This document shows, piece after piece, positions 19,878-28,948 of a DNA stretch of 38,862 nt. Position 1 is the stretch's first letter. Every line of letters begins with the position of its first letter. Both the position numbers and the translations under genes were made by a program. Source of the stretch: Nitrospirota bacterium (lineage in GTDB: Bacteria > Nitrospirota > Thermodesulfovibrionia > Thermodesulfovibrionales > JdFR-88); NCBI GenBank assembly GCA_021788025.1, contig JAJYLE010000005.1, positions 1-38,862 of the forward strand, in the 5' to 3' direction. A model generated the notes under the pieces. It saw only the letters and a list, made by a program, of their open reading frames with translations, was not told where the DNA came from and did not search any database.

Positions 19878-20144
19878 ATGGCACATAAAAAAGGCGTAGG
19901 CAGCACCAGAAACGGAAGAGAGAGCGAGTCCAAGCGGCTGGGGCTCAAGAGATGCGGCGGGCAGCTTGTAAAGGCCGGCAACATCCTTATCCGCCAGCGC
20001 GGCACCCAGTTCCATCCCGGGCAGAACGTTGGGATGGGCAGGGACCATACGATATTTGCCAAGATAGACGGCATTGTTACCTTCCAGAGGAAGGACCGGG
20101 AAAAGCTCAAGGTAAGCGTGATGCCCGTTGCCCAGGGCGCCTAG
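19878..20144 (+). CDS. rpmA: 50S ribosomal protein L27
   Basis: [48 protein letters not shown]. Confidence 0.98.
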   Translation: MAHKKGVGSTRNGRESESKRLGLKRCGGQLVKAGNILIRQRGTQFHPGQNVGMGRDHTIFAKIDGIVTFQRKDREKLKVSVMPVAQGA

Positions 20145-20172
20145 GCAAAAGATTAAAATCAGGGACACCACA

Positions 20173-20195
20173 GGGCGGCTTGAGCCGCCCTTTTT
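20173..20195 (+). terminator. Rho-independent terminator between rpmA and obgE
   Basis: GGGCGGCT-TG-AGCCGCCC followed by TTTTT. Confidence 0.8.
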
Positions 20196-20207
20196 CATTT
20201 TGACGAT

Positions 20208-21227
20208 ATGAAATTTGTTGATTTCGTAAAAATACATATACAGAGCGGAAACGGAGGGGCAGGCGCGGTCAGCTTCCGGCGCGAAAAGTACGTGCCGCGC
20301 GGCGGCCCGGACGGCGGCGATGGCGGAAGGGGAGGGCATGTCATCTTTAGGGCGGACCCTGAACTGTCCACACTCCTTGATTTCAAATACCAGCGCGAGT
20401 ATATAGCCCAAAAAGGCCAGAACGGCATGAAGAAGAAGATGCACGGCAAGGACGGCGGCGACCTTATCGTCCGCGTGCCGGTTGGCTCTGTTATCTCTGA
20501 TGCGGAAACTGGCGGGTTGATGGCGGACATGGACGCCCCCGGCAAGGAGTTCGTAGCGGCAAAGGGGGGCCGTGGCGGGCAGGGTAACCAGCATTTTGCA
20601 ACGGCCGTCCGGCAGGCGCCGAAGTTTGCACAGCCCGGCATGCCCGGAGAAGACAAGCTTGTAAATATAGAGCTGAAGCTGCTGGCCGATGTGGGGCTCA
20701 TCGGCCTTCCCAACGCTGGCAAATCCACGCTGCTTTCCGTGATTACAACGGCAAAGCCAAAAATTGCCGATTACCCCTTTACCACCCTGGAGCCGATGCT
20801 GGGCGTGGTGAAACTGGAAGGGTTCAAAAGCTTCGTTGTGGCTGACGTCCCGGGGCTTATAGAGGGCGCGCACAGGGGTGTGGGGCTTGGCTTCCAGTTT
20901 TTAAGGCACGTTGAGAGGACCAGGATACTGGCGCACCTTGTGGATGTTTCGGTGGGGCAGCCGGGAGACCCGGTGCAGGACCTGGAAAAGATAAACAGGG
21001 AGCTTGGGCTTCACAGCCCGGCGCTCATGGAAAAGCCGCAGGCCGTGGTGGCTTCCAAGGCGGACGCGGCGGACCCGGAGAAGCTGGAAAAATTGAAATC
21101 ATATTGCGATGAGAACAATATCGACTTTTTCTCCATATCCGCGGTAAGAAAAAAAGGGCTTGGCCCGTTGCTGAAATACCTTGCCCGCAAGGCGCAGGGG
21201 GGGGAAAAAGAAAAAAACGCCTTATGA
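20208..21227 (+). CDS. obgE: GTPase Obg
   Basis: MKFVDFVKIHIQSGNGGAGAVSFRREKYVPRGGPDGGDGGRGG ... GLPNAGKSTLLSVIT ... VADVPGLIEGAHRG. Confidence 0.98.
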   Translation: MKFVDFVKIHIQSGNGGAGAVSFRREKYVPRGGPDGGDGGRGGHVIFRADPELSTLLDFKYQREYIAQKGQNGMKKKMHGKDGGDLIVRVPVGSVISDAETGGLMADMDAPGKEFVAAKGGRGGQGNQHFATAVRQAPKFAQPGMPGEDKLVNIELKLLADVGLIGLPNAGKSTLLSVITTAKPKIADYPFTTLEPMLGVVKLEGFKSFVVADVPGLIEGAHRGVGLGFQFLRHVERTRILAHLVDVSVGQPGDPVQDLEKINRELGLHSPALMEKPQAVVASKADAADPEKLEKLKSYCDENNIDFFSISAVRKKGLGPLLKYLARKAQGGEKEKNAL

Positions 21228-22345
21228 GAGTGGTTGTAAAAATAGGCTCCAATATACTTGCCGGCTCCGGCTCCGCCCCCCTGGACGAGAACAGGATATC
21301 CCTGATCGCAGAGGACATCTGCCGTCTTCTGGCGGGCGGCCACGAGGTTATCATCGTGTCATCCGGGGCTGTTGCTGCCGGTTTTGGCAGGCTGGGCATA
21401 AAAAAGGAGAAGAGGCCGGCCGAGATAATGATGAAGCAGGCCGCCGCCGCGGTAGGGCAATCCGCGCTGATGTGGGCATATGAAAAGGCATTTGGCGAAA
21501 AAGACAGGAATGTGGCCCAGATTCTCCTTACCAGAGACGTGTTTACTGAAAGGGCCAGGTACATAAACGCGAAGAATACGATCTTTGCTCTGCTGTCTCT
21601 TGGAGTGGTGCCGGTTATAAATGAAAACGACACCGTAGCCGTTGACGAGATAAGGTTTGGAGACAACGACCAGCTTGCCGCGCTTGTGGCCTCCCTGGCC
21701 GAGGCCGACAGGCTTGTGATCCTTTCGGACGTGGACGGGCTGTTTACGTCCAATCCGGCGGCGGCAAAAGACAAGACGCATAAGCCGGAACTGGTGCGCC
21801 TGGTGGAAGAGATAACGCCTGAAATAGAACGCATGGCTGGCGGCAGCACCAGCGGTGTTGGAACGGGGGGAATGTACTCCAAAATCCTTGCCGCCAAGAA
21901 GGCCGTGGCTGCCGGAATACCGGTGCACATCGTAAACGGAAGGAAGGCGGGGATAATATCCAGCGCAGTGGAGGGGGCCTGTGACTGCGGGACTGTCTTT
22001 AAACCTGGAACCGAAAGGATTTCTGCCCGGAAGGGCTGGATAGCATACGGCCTTAAATCCAAAGGCAAGCTGGTTCTGGACAGCGGGGCGGCGGAGGCGC
22101 TGCTGGCAAGGGGCAAAAGCCTGCTGCCTTCAGGCATTGTGGATGTGGAGGGTGATTTTGAAAAAGGCGACCCGGTGTATTGCCTGTCTGTTGCCGGGCA
22201 GAGGATAGCCAAGGGCCTGGTGAATTATTCGTCCGCCGAAATACGGAGAATAAAAGGCAAAAAGACCTCCGAGATAGAGGATGTCCTTGGTTACAGATAC
22301 TCCGGAGAAGTTATTCACAGGGACAATCTGGTTCTGGTGAAATAG
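21224..22345 (+). CDS. proB: Glutamate 5-kinase (kinase + PUA domain)
   Basis: MRVVVKIGSNILAG ... VIIVSSGAVAAG ... VPVINENDTVAVDEIRFGDNDQLAALVA ... GTGGMYSKILAAKKA. Confidence 0.97.
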   Translation: MRVVVKIGSNILAGSGSAPLDENRISLIAEDICRLLAGGHEVIIVSSGAVAAGFGRLGIKKEKRPAEIMMKQAAAAVGQSALMWAYEKAFGEKDRNVAQILLTRDVFTERARYINAKNTIFALLSLGVVPVINENDTVAVDEIRFGDNDQLAALVASLAEADRLVILSDVDGLFTSNPAAAKDKTHKPELVRLVEEITPEIERMAGGSTSGVGTGGMYSKILAAKKAVAAGIPVHIVNGRKAGIISSAVEGACDCGTVFKPGTERISARKGWIAYGLKSKGKLVLDSGAAEALLARGKSLLPSGIVDVEGDFEKGDPVYCLSVAGQRIAKGLVNYSSAEIRRIKGKKTSEIEDVLGYRYSGEVIHRDNLVLVK

Positions 22346-22418
22346 CAGACTTCCGGATATCTTTTCCTTTATTTTTAAGCAGTTGACCTCGTCTTGAGAT
22401 TAATGTTAAAACAAATCA

Positions 22419-24083
22419 ATGGAGTCTTCGGAAGAACGCGCCGGAGTGACGGAGCCGGACGAGCGTAGCCTGGCCCTGGCCAGGGATATTTTCAAGACTT
22501 TTACCAAGACCTTAAAGACGCTTAACGTATACCCAAGGCAAAACCCCATCGCCCAGAAATTCATAGCCGAGCTGTTTGAAAAAATGGACGGCTTTTTCGC
22601 GGACCACGAACTGCTGGACGTTGAGGTAAGCCAGTTCTCGATGAGTTATATGGGGCAGGAGGTCTTTTTCAGCGAGGACAGGCAGGACAATCTGGCGCTC
22701 TCGCTCTTTATCGACGGCATAAGGGGGTTTGCTTTCCTCCGCGGCATCTCAAGAGACGAGATTGAAATCTTCATAGACATTCTCAAGACGGCATCCAGGG
22801 GGGAAAACTCCGAAGATGATGTTGTGACTTTGCTGTGGGAAAAGGAACTGGAACACGTCAGGTATTTTGTGCCTGAGCAGTTGGGCGAAGAGGAAACTGA
22901 TTTGCAGGAAAGATTCATTTCCTCCGGGCAGCAGACACCGCAAGTGGCAGGCCAGGGAATTCAGGGCGAATATTCGGAACTGACAATAATTCCGGCCGGC
23001 ATGGAAATGGACGTTCAGCCCATAAGTGACGAGGAGATGAGGGATTTAAGGGCTGAACTCTCCGCCATAAATCCCGCAGCCCTGCTAAAGACAATTGCCG
23101 GAATGTTTTTTGAACTGATGCAGACGGAGACGGAGCTTTCTTCGTACGGAAATTATGTAAAGGGCCTTTTTTCAATCATGGAGCTGTGGGAGGACCATGG
23201 GAATACGGCCGATTTTCTTTATTTCGGCAAGAAGACAGCGGATTTCTTCGGGAGGGCCGATAACGAAAAAAGGGAACTCCTGGCCAGGCTTATAGACAAG
23301 CTTACCGGGATTGAGGATATCCGCTGGTTCATGTCTGCTTCCAGGGATGCCGGAGAGCGCCAGGAATATCTTGCGTGGGTGGCCGGGCAGTCTACCGGAA
23401 ATCTGGTGCTTTTCCTGGGCGACGTGGAAGACAGGAAGGCCAGGCATATGATCTGCGGCCTCCTTGCCGCAGAGGCCGCCAGGGACATAGCCCCGTTTGT
23501 CCGGTTCCTTACAGACGAAAGGTGGTTTCTTGTAAGGAACATAATCATGCTCCTTGGCCAAAGCAAAAACCCCGCCGCCGTTAAGCCCATAGAGGGCATG
23601 CTGGCCCATTCCGAGGCAAGGGTAAGAAAAGAGTGCATGAAGGCCCTGGACATGATTGGGGCGCCGGAAGCAAAAGGGCCGCTTATGAAACTGCTTGAAG
23701 ACAGGGATTCCGCGATCAGGACCGGGGCGTTGAAGGCCCTTAAAAAATACGGCGGTGAGGACCTTTTAAGTTATGTAACTTCGGCAGTCCAGGCGGATGG
23801 ATTTACCAAACGGACGTTCTCCGAAAAAAGGGAGTTTCTGGAGGTGCTGGGATCGCTTGGAAAAGAGCAGGCGTTTCCGCTTCTGCGCGGTTTTTTCAGG
23901 AAGAGGGGCTTTTTCAAAAAAGACCAGATAATTGAGTTGAGGGCCGCCGCGGCATACGGGCTTGCCTTTGTGCAGGACGAGGAAGCATTTAAGATGCTTA
24001 AAAAAGGCGCCAGATCCAGAAAAAGCCTGGTGCGCGAGGCCTGCTTGAATTCTTTAAAAAGTTCCGGGGTTGCGGCCCAATGA
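22419..24083 (+). CDS. HEAT-repeat domain protein with novel N-terminal domain
   Basis: C-terminal HEAT repeats (AAVKPIEGMLAHSEARVRKECMKALDMIGAPEAKGPLMKLLEDRDSAIRTGALKALKKYG). Confidence 0.85.
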   Translation: MESSEERAGVTEPDERSLALARDIFKTFTKTLKTLNVYPRQNPIAQKFIAELFEKMDGFFADHELLDVEVSQFSMSYMGQEVFFSEDRQDNLALSLFIDGIRGFAFLRGISRDEIEIFIDILKTASRGENSEDDVVTLLWEKELEHVRYFVPEQLGEEETDLQERFISSGQQTPQVAGQGIQGEYSELTIIPAGMEMDVQPISDEEMRDLRAELSAINPAALLKTIAGMFFELMQTETELSSYGNYVKGLFSIMELWEDHGNTADFLYFGKKTADFFGRADNEKRELLARLIDKLTGIEDIRWFMSASRDAGERQEYLAWVAGQSTGNLVLFLGDVEDRKARHMICGLLAAEAARDIAPFVRFLTDERWFLVRNIIMLLGQSKNPAAVKPIEGMLAHSEARVRKECMKALDMIGAPEAKGPLMKLLEDRDSAIRTGALKALKKYGGEDLLSYVTSAVQADGFTKRTFSEKREFLEVLGSLGKEQAFPLLRGFFRKRGFFKKDQIIELRAAAAYGLAFVQDEEAFKMLKKGARSRKSLVREACLNSLKSSGVAAQ

Positions 24084-25267
24084 AATATATTGACGACCTG
24101 TTCCTGGACAAGATAGCAAAGCACGGCAGGCTGCTTGTAACAAATCTATCCATACTTATAAAAATAACAGGCATTTACAAGTCCAAGAACGAGGCCGTTG
24201 TGAATTCCGCCGCAAGGGTTATGAAGGAGCTTGAAGAGCTGCTTGGCGAAGACGGCGAGATCACGCTTAAGATGACCGACGAATCGTTCTTTATTGAGGA
24301 TGTGAGAATCAGGGCTTCCCTTAACGACCTGGACAATTTTTCCGTGCTTGCGCGGGAGATGAATTCAAGAGGCATAGGTGCGCTCACTTTCAAGGCGCCC
24401 TTGCATCATGATGACTTGATAGCTCTGGCTTACGCGATTAAAGAGGGCGGCGACGCTACGGAGATACAGTCCGGCCTGGAAGCCAGGATGAAAAAGGGAG
24501 TTTCGGTTGGAGGCGCTGTTTTTTCCCAACGGGAGGACTCTATAGATTTCAAGGACAAGAGGGCGGCCGCCAAAAGGGCATATCTGAGGACCATCGCCGC
24601 CTATTCCGATGCGCTGGGCGCAATCCGGTCCGGCCGGAAGCCGGACATCAAGAAAGTGAAGCGCGCCATACAATCGCTGGTGGACAGCTATTTCAAGGAC
24701 GAAACGTTTGTCCTCGGCCTTACAACGCTTAGAAACGAGGAGAGTTATAACGTCCAGCACCCGGTAAATGTGGCGGTGTTTTCCATCGGCATTGGGGAAA
24801 AGATAGGGCTCAAGAAATATTCCCTTGGCCTTCTGGGGATGGCGGCACTCTTCCACGATATAGGCATGCTGGAAATACCCACGCGCATACTGAATAAAAA
24901 AGGCGAGTTCTCCCAGGCGGAGATGGAGCTTATTAAAATGCACCCGGTGGAAGGCGTTAAATACATCCTGCGGACCAGGGGCATAAATGATGTATCCATA
25001 CTCTCGATGGTAGTGGCGCTGGAGCATCATCTGGCCCAGGACGGCTCAGGGTATCCCGGCGGTTTTGCAGACCGGTCCCCTCTCATATTCAGCAGGATTG
25101 TAAAGATAGCCGACAATTTCGACAGCCTTAACTCGGGCATGGTTTACTCCAGAAAAGCGCTTACTCCGGAGCGGGCGCTGGCCGTTATGCATCTTGATTC
25201 AAATTACGATCCCCGCCTTTTCAGGGCCTTTTTCGAGATATTCAAAAGAAGGAATTTTTCTTTTTAA
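24080..25267 (+). CDS. HD-GYP domain protein (putative cyclic-di-GMP phosphodiesterase)
   Basis: ALFHDIGMLEIPTRILNKKGEFSQAEMELIKMHPVEG ... HHLAQDGSGYPGG; 4-bp overlap with the upstream HEAT gene. Confidence 0.9.
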   Translation: MKYIDDLFLDKIAKHGRLLVTNLSILIKITGIYKSKNEAVVNSAARVMKELEELLGEDGEITLKMTDESFFIEDVRIRASLNDLDNFSVLAREMNSRGIGALTFKAPLHHDDLIALAYAIKEGGDATEIQSGLEARMKKGVSVGGAVFSQREDSIDFKDKRAAAKRAYLRTIAAYSDALGAIRSGRKPDIKKVKRAIQSLVDSYFKDETFVLGLTTLRNEESYNVQHPVNVAVFSIGIGEKIGLKKYSLGLLGMAALFHDIGMLEIPTRILNKKGEFSQAEMELIKMHPVEGVKYILRTRGINDVSILSMVVALEHHLAQDGSGYPGGFADRSPLIFSRIVKIADNFDSLNSGMVYSRKALTPERALAVMHLDSNYDPRLFRAFFEIFKRRNFSF

Positions 25268-25341
25268 GGCACTCCCCAGGCATCTAAAGTCTGAAATTAA
25301 AGTTTGACATTTGATATTTATTTAATATATTTTTATATCGA

Positions 25342-25656
25342 ATGACGTTATCGGGTTACGATACAAGAAAGTTCTTTCTGGGCTTTATCAGGATACACGT
25401 CCTTTACCATGCGTCAAAGGAGCCGGTTTACGGCCTTTGGCTGATGGAAGAGCTGGCCCACCACGGATACAAGCTCAGCCCTGGCACTCTTTATCCGGTT
25501 CTGCATGCGCTTGAGGCCGAAGGGCATCTGAAGTCCAAAAGAGAGATTCACGCCGGGAAGATAAGAAAATATTACAGGACTACCGTCAGGGGCGAGAGGA
25601 TGCTTGCTGAATCCAAAGAGAGGGTAATGGCGCTTGTAAAAGAGGTAATGGAATAA
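25342..25656 (+). CDS. PadR family transcriptional regulator
   Basis: EPVYGLWLMEELAHHGYKLSPGTLYPVLHALEAEGHLKSKREIHAGKIRKYYRTTVRGERML. Confidence 0.93.
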   Translation: MTLSGYDTRKFFLGFIRIHVLYHASKEPVYGLWLMEELAHHGYKLSPGTLYPVLHALEAEGHLKSKREIHAGKIRKYYRTTVRGERMLAESKERVMALVKEVME

Positions 25657-25678
25657 AAAAGCTTCCGGATTAGGGACC

Positions 25679-26467
25679 ATGAGAAAATCCATATTGATAA
25701 TGTTATTGAGCGTTGGCCTGCTCCTGTTCAGGCAACTGAGCGCCTGGGCCGGGCCTCCATTTTTCACTGATGATCCCGAGCCGGTGGAATACCATCACTG
25801 GGAGGTATATATTGCATCTCAATGGGTCCGTGACAGGGACCATAACGCAGTGGGCACATTGCCGCATTTCGAGGTAAATTATGGCGCCATCCCGGACCTC
25901 CAGATTCACCTGCTTGCTCCAATGGTTTACAGCGCGCCGGAGGACGGTCCGGCACAGTACGGGCTTGGCAATCTCGAACTTGGTGTGAAATACCGGTTCA
26001 TCCACGAGGACGAAAAGGGCTGGCGGCCGCAGGTGGGAATATTCCCTCTTGTGCATCTTCCTACTCATACAACGCCGGGCCTGGATGAACCCAATGCCAA
26101 CCTTTACCTGCCGGTCTGGCTACAGAAGAGCTGGGGGCCATGGACCACGTATGGCGGCGGCGGGGTAGAGTACCACCCAGGCGCCGGTAACAAGAGCTTT
26201 CTCTTTGGCGGCTGGCTGATACAGCGCGACCTTTCTGAAAAACTGACGCTTGGGGCCGAAATATTCAGCCACGGCCCTCAGGCGGCTGGGGCGGAAGATG
26301 AAACCCTGGTGAATGTGGGCGGGTATTATAACCTGAGCAATCAGCACCATATCCTGTTTTCAGCAGGCAAGGATGTCCACGGGCCCAATGACTTAGTCAG
26401 CTATTTCGCGTACCAGTGGACGTTCGGGCCCGGGGAGAAGATGGCCTTCTTCCCGAATCTCAAATAG
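25679..26467 (+). CDS. Outer-membrane protein resembling the Phenol_MetA_deg family
   Basis: Signal peptide; PPFFTDDPEPVEYHHWEVYIASQW ... LPHFEVNYGAIPDLQIHLLAPM ... GLGNLELGVKYRF. Confidence 0.65.
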   Translation: MRKSILIMLLSVGLLLFRQLSAWAGPPFFTDDPEPVEYHHWEVYIASQWVRDRDHNAVGTLPHFEVNYGAIPDLQIHLLAPMVYSAPEDGPAQYGLGNLELGVKYRFIHEDEKGWRPQVGIFPLVHLPTHTTPGLDEPNANLYLPVWLQKSWGPWTTYGGGGVEYHPGAGNKSFLFGGWLIQRDLSEKLTLGAEIFSHGPQAAGAEDETLVNVGGYYNLSNQHHILFSAGKDVHGPNDLVSYFAYQWTFGPGEKMAFFPNLK

Positions 26468-26519
26468 GTTTTGTTTTGGGCCTTGCCCAAATGTAATAAC
26501 CCGTATCAAGGAGGACGCG

Positions 26520-27002
26520 ATGGTTAGGAAGCTGTTGGCCGCAGTTGTTGCAGCGGGCTTCACGCTGGGGATGGCATCGTTGGCGTTGGCCGGGCCGCAC
26601 TGGTTGAAAGGCACAACGCAGCAGAAGTTCAAGAAGCTGGAAGATATCCAGGAGGCTATGGGGTCTGTAATGATGGAGTTCAACCAGCGCATGACTACCA
26701 TGTATTTTGCCGCAAAGGGCGGCAACTGGGGTTTGGCCGCCTACCAGCTTGATGAGGCACAGGAGATTGCGGAAGTCGGCGAGATGACCCGCCCGCAGTT
26801 TGCTGCGGACCTGAAGGTCCTCAAGTCCGCCAATCTTTCAAAGGTGGATGAGGCAATCAAATTGAAGAGCTTCGATAAATTCAAGGGTGCTTTCGACGAT
26901 ATGGTGGTGGCCTGCAATAACTGTCATGCAGCGCATGGCTATCCGTTTATTCAATACATACGCCCCAACAAACCTGTTGAGGCGCTCAAATACACTCCTT
27001 AG
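26520..27002 (+). CDS. Single-haem periplasmic cytochrome c-like protein
   Basis: Signal peptide; VVACNNCHAAHGYPF (CxxCH) near the C-terminus, cytochrome c'-like layout. Confidence 0.75.
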   Translation: MVRKLLAAVVAAGFTLGMASLALAGPHWLKGTTQQKFKKLEDIQEAMGSVMMEFNQRMTTMYFAAKGGNWGLAAYQLDEAQEIAEVGEMTRPQFAADLKVLKSANLSKVDEAIKLKSFDKFKGAFDDMVVACNNCHAAHGYPFIQYIRPNKPVEALKYTP

Positions 27003-27016
27003 TTTCCAGCGGTACA

Positions 27017-27050
27017 CAAAACGGGCGGGCCGGGAGGCCTGCCCGCCCGT
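27017..27050. terminator. GC-rich hairpin between convergent cytochrome and trpS genes (bidirectional terminator candidate)
   Basis: ACGGGCGGGC-CGGGAGGCCT-GCCCGCCCGT; T run on the minus-strand side (CCCGTTTTGTG). Confidence 0.6.
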
Positions 27051-27271
27051 AAAAACCTGCCTTCCTGCCAGAATAGAGCAGACGGGGAGGCCTGGATTCA
27101 AGGTATGGTATTTGCCCGCAGGAGCTGCAAGTAGTGCCTTGTGTTTACCAATGCCCAATCCGTTGCAGTGGGTTGTTGAATATACGAAATCGAAAAACAA
27201 CCCGGTGCGGCGGTACGGTTTCCGGTACGGCGGGAAGTAAAAAAGAATTGCCGGATTGCAGTTGTGACGCC

Positions 27272-28261
27272 TTAGCGTATCCAGCCCAGGGCGTCTTTAA
27301 TCCCGTCCAGCGTTTCGCGCGCTGCGGCGCTTGCTTTTCTTGAGCCTTCACGCGCCATCTCCAGAAGGGAGGAGGGGTTTTTGAGGAGTTCCTGCCTTTT
27401 TTCCCATATTGGTTCCAGCACGGTCTTTATGTTTTTGAAAAGCACTTTCTTGCACTCGATGCAGCCGATGCCCGCGGTAGTGCAGCCCTTTACCACCCAG
27501 TCCTTTTCATCTTGTGATGAAAATATCTTGTGCAGATGATAAACGGGGCATATCTCCGGGTTGCCAACGTCGGTGCGGCGCTTGCGCGCCGGGTCCGTCA
27601 TCATCGTCCTTATTTTTGTTTCAGCCACATCCGGCGGATCGCTCAGGTAAATGGCGTTGCCGTAGCTCTTGCTCATCTTCCTGCCGTCCACGCCGGGGAC
27701 TTTGGGAAACTCCGTCAGAAGCCCATCGGGTTCTACCATGAACTCCGTGTTATAAAGGCTGTTGAACCTTCTGGCGATCTCGCGGGTGATCTCCAGATGG
27801 GGAAGCTGGTCTACCCCAACTGGCACGTAATCGGCCCGGTAAATAAGGATGTCCGCTGATTGCAGCACCGGGTATCCAAGGAACCCATATGTGGAGAGGT
27901 CCTTGTCCTTTATCTCCTCCCGCTTTTCCTTGTAGGTGGGAACGCGCTCCAGCCAGCCAAGCGGGGTAATCATGGACAATATCAGGTGCAGCTCCGTGTG
28001 CTCCGGCGTCATGGATTGTATGAAGATGGTGGCCTTTTCCGGATCCAGCCCGGCGGCCATGAAGTTTACCAGCAGGTCCATGGCGCTTTCCTTTATAAGG
28101 CCCGGTTCGGCGTATCCGGAGGTAAGCGCGTGCCAGTCCGCAACAAAATAAAAGCATTCGTACTGGTCCTGAATCCTCACCCAGTTTGCAAGCGCCCCCA
28201 CCAGATTGCCAAGGTGCAACCTGCCGCTTGCCTGCATGCCGCTTAAAACGCGTTTTTTCAT
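27272..28261 (-). CDS. trpS: Tryptophanyl-tRNA synthetase
   Basis: LSGMQASGRLHLGNLVGAL ... FFVADWHALTS ... KMSKSYGNAIYLSD. Confidence 0.97.
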   Translation of the reverse strand: MKKRVLSGMQASGRLHLGNLVGALANWVRIQDQYECFYFVADWHALTSGYAEPGLIKESAMDLLVNFMAAGLDPEKATIFIQSMTPEHTELHLILSMITPLGWLERVPTYKEKREEIKDKDLSTYGFLGYPVLQSADILIYRADYVPVGVDQLPHLEITREIARRFNSLYNTEFMVEPDGLLTEFPKVPGVDGRKMSKSYGNAIYLSDPPDVAETKIRTMMTDPARKRRTDVGNPEICPVYHLHKIFSSQDEKDWVVKGCTTAGIGCIECKKVLFKNIKTVLEPIWEKRQELLKNPSSLLEMAREGSRKASAAARETLDGIKDALGWIR

Positions 28262-28941
28262 AATAAAAAATATCCCCCGGTAATCAGGCTGATTATCTTT
28301 AGTATAAAGAATATTATGGGCAGGACTATATAATTGGCCAGGTTCGTGAATATAAGCAGCGCAACGATAATAAAACCGAACCTCTCCAGCTTCTCCACAG
28401 CATATGCCTGCCGGGTGGGCAGTATCCCTGCAAGCACCCTTCCGCCATCCAGCGGAGGTATAGGTATCAGGTTGAAGGCCGCCAGAATTACATTAACCAG
28501 GACGGATTTTTTAAGCATCTCCGCCACAGGCTGCAAAACGGAACCTGCAACTGCTGGCGAAGCCAGCCCTCCAGCCGGTATCAGCGCGTACACAAGCAAT
28601 ACCGCAGAAACCACGGCCAGAATGAAATTGGTGCAAGGCCCGGCGATTGCGCTTATAGCCATCCCTTTGCGGGGGTTTTTGAAGTTATAGGGGTTTATAG
28701 GAACTGGCTTTGCCCAGCCCCATACAAACCGTCCGCTTGTTGCCACGTACAGGATAAGCGGGAATATTATGGTACCAAAAGGGTCTATATGGGCAAGCGG
28801 ATTAAGGGTAAGCCTTCCCCTGAACTTGGCGGTATTGTCCCCAAGCTTGTATGCAACATACCCATGGGCCACCTCATGCAGGGTTATGGCCAGCAGGATG
28901 GGGATGACCGAAACGGCTACAAGCCTTAAAGTTTCCTGCAA
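28258..28941 (-). CDS. M50 family site-2-protease-like metalloprotease
   Basis: ITLHEVAHGYVAYKLGD (HExxH) and NLIPIPPLDGGRVL; overlaps trpS by 4 bp. Confidence 0.93.
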   Translation of the reverse strand: MQETLRLVAVSVIPILLAITLHEVAHGYVAYKLGDNTAKFRGRLTLNPLAHIDPFGTIIFPLILYVATSGRFVWGWAKPVPINPYNFKNPRKGMAISAIAGPCTNFILAVVSAVLLVYALIPAGGLASPAVAGSVLQPVAEMLKKSVLVNVILAAFNLIPIPPLDGGRVLAGILPTRQAYAVEKLERFGFIIVALLIFTNLANYIVLPIIFFILKIISLITGGYFLL

Positions 28942-28948
28942 TGCCGTA

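Noticed and set aside
19551-20873. 440-aa - strand ORF
   Set aside because: Antisense to rplU, rpmA and obgE; a shadow ORF of GC-rich coding sequence.
21025-22212. 395-aa - strand ORF
   Set aside because: Antisense to obgE/proB; Ser/Pro/Ala-rich shadow translation.
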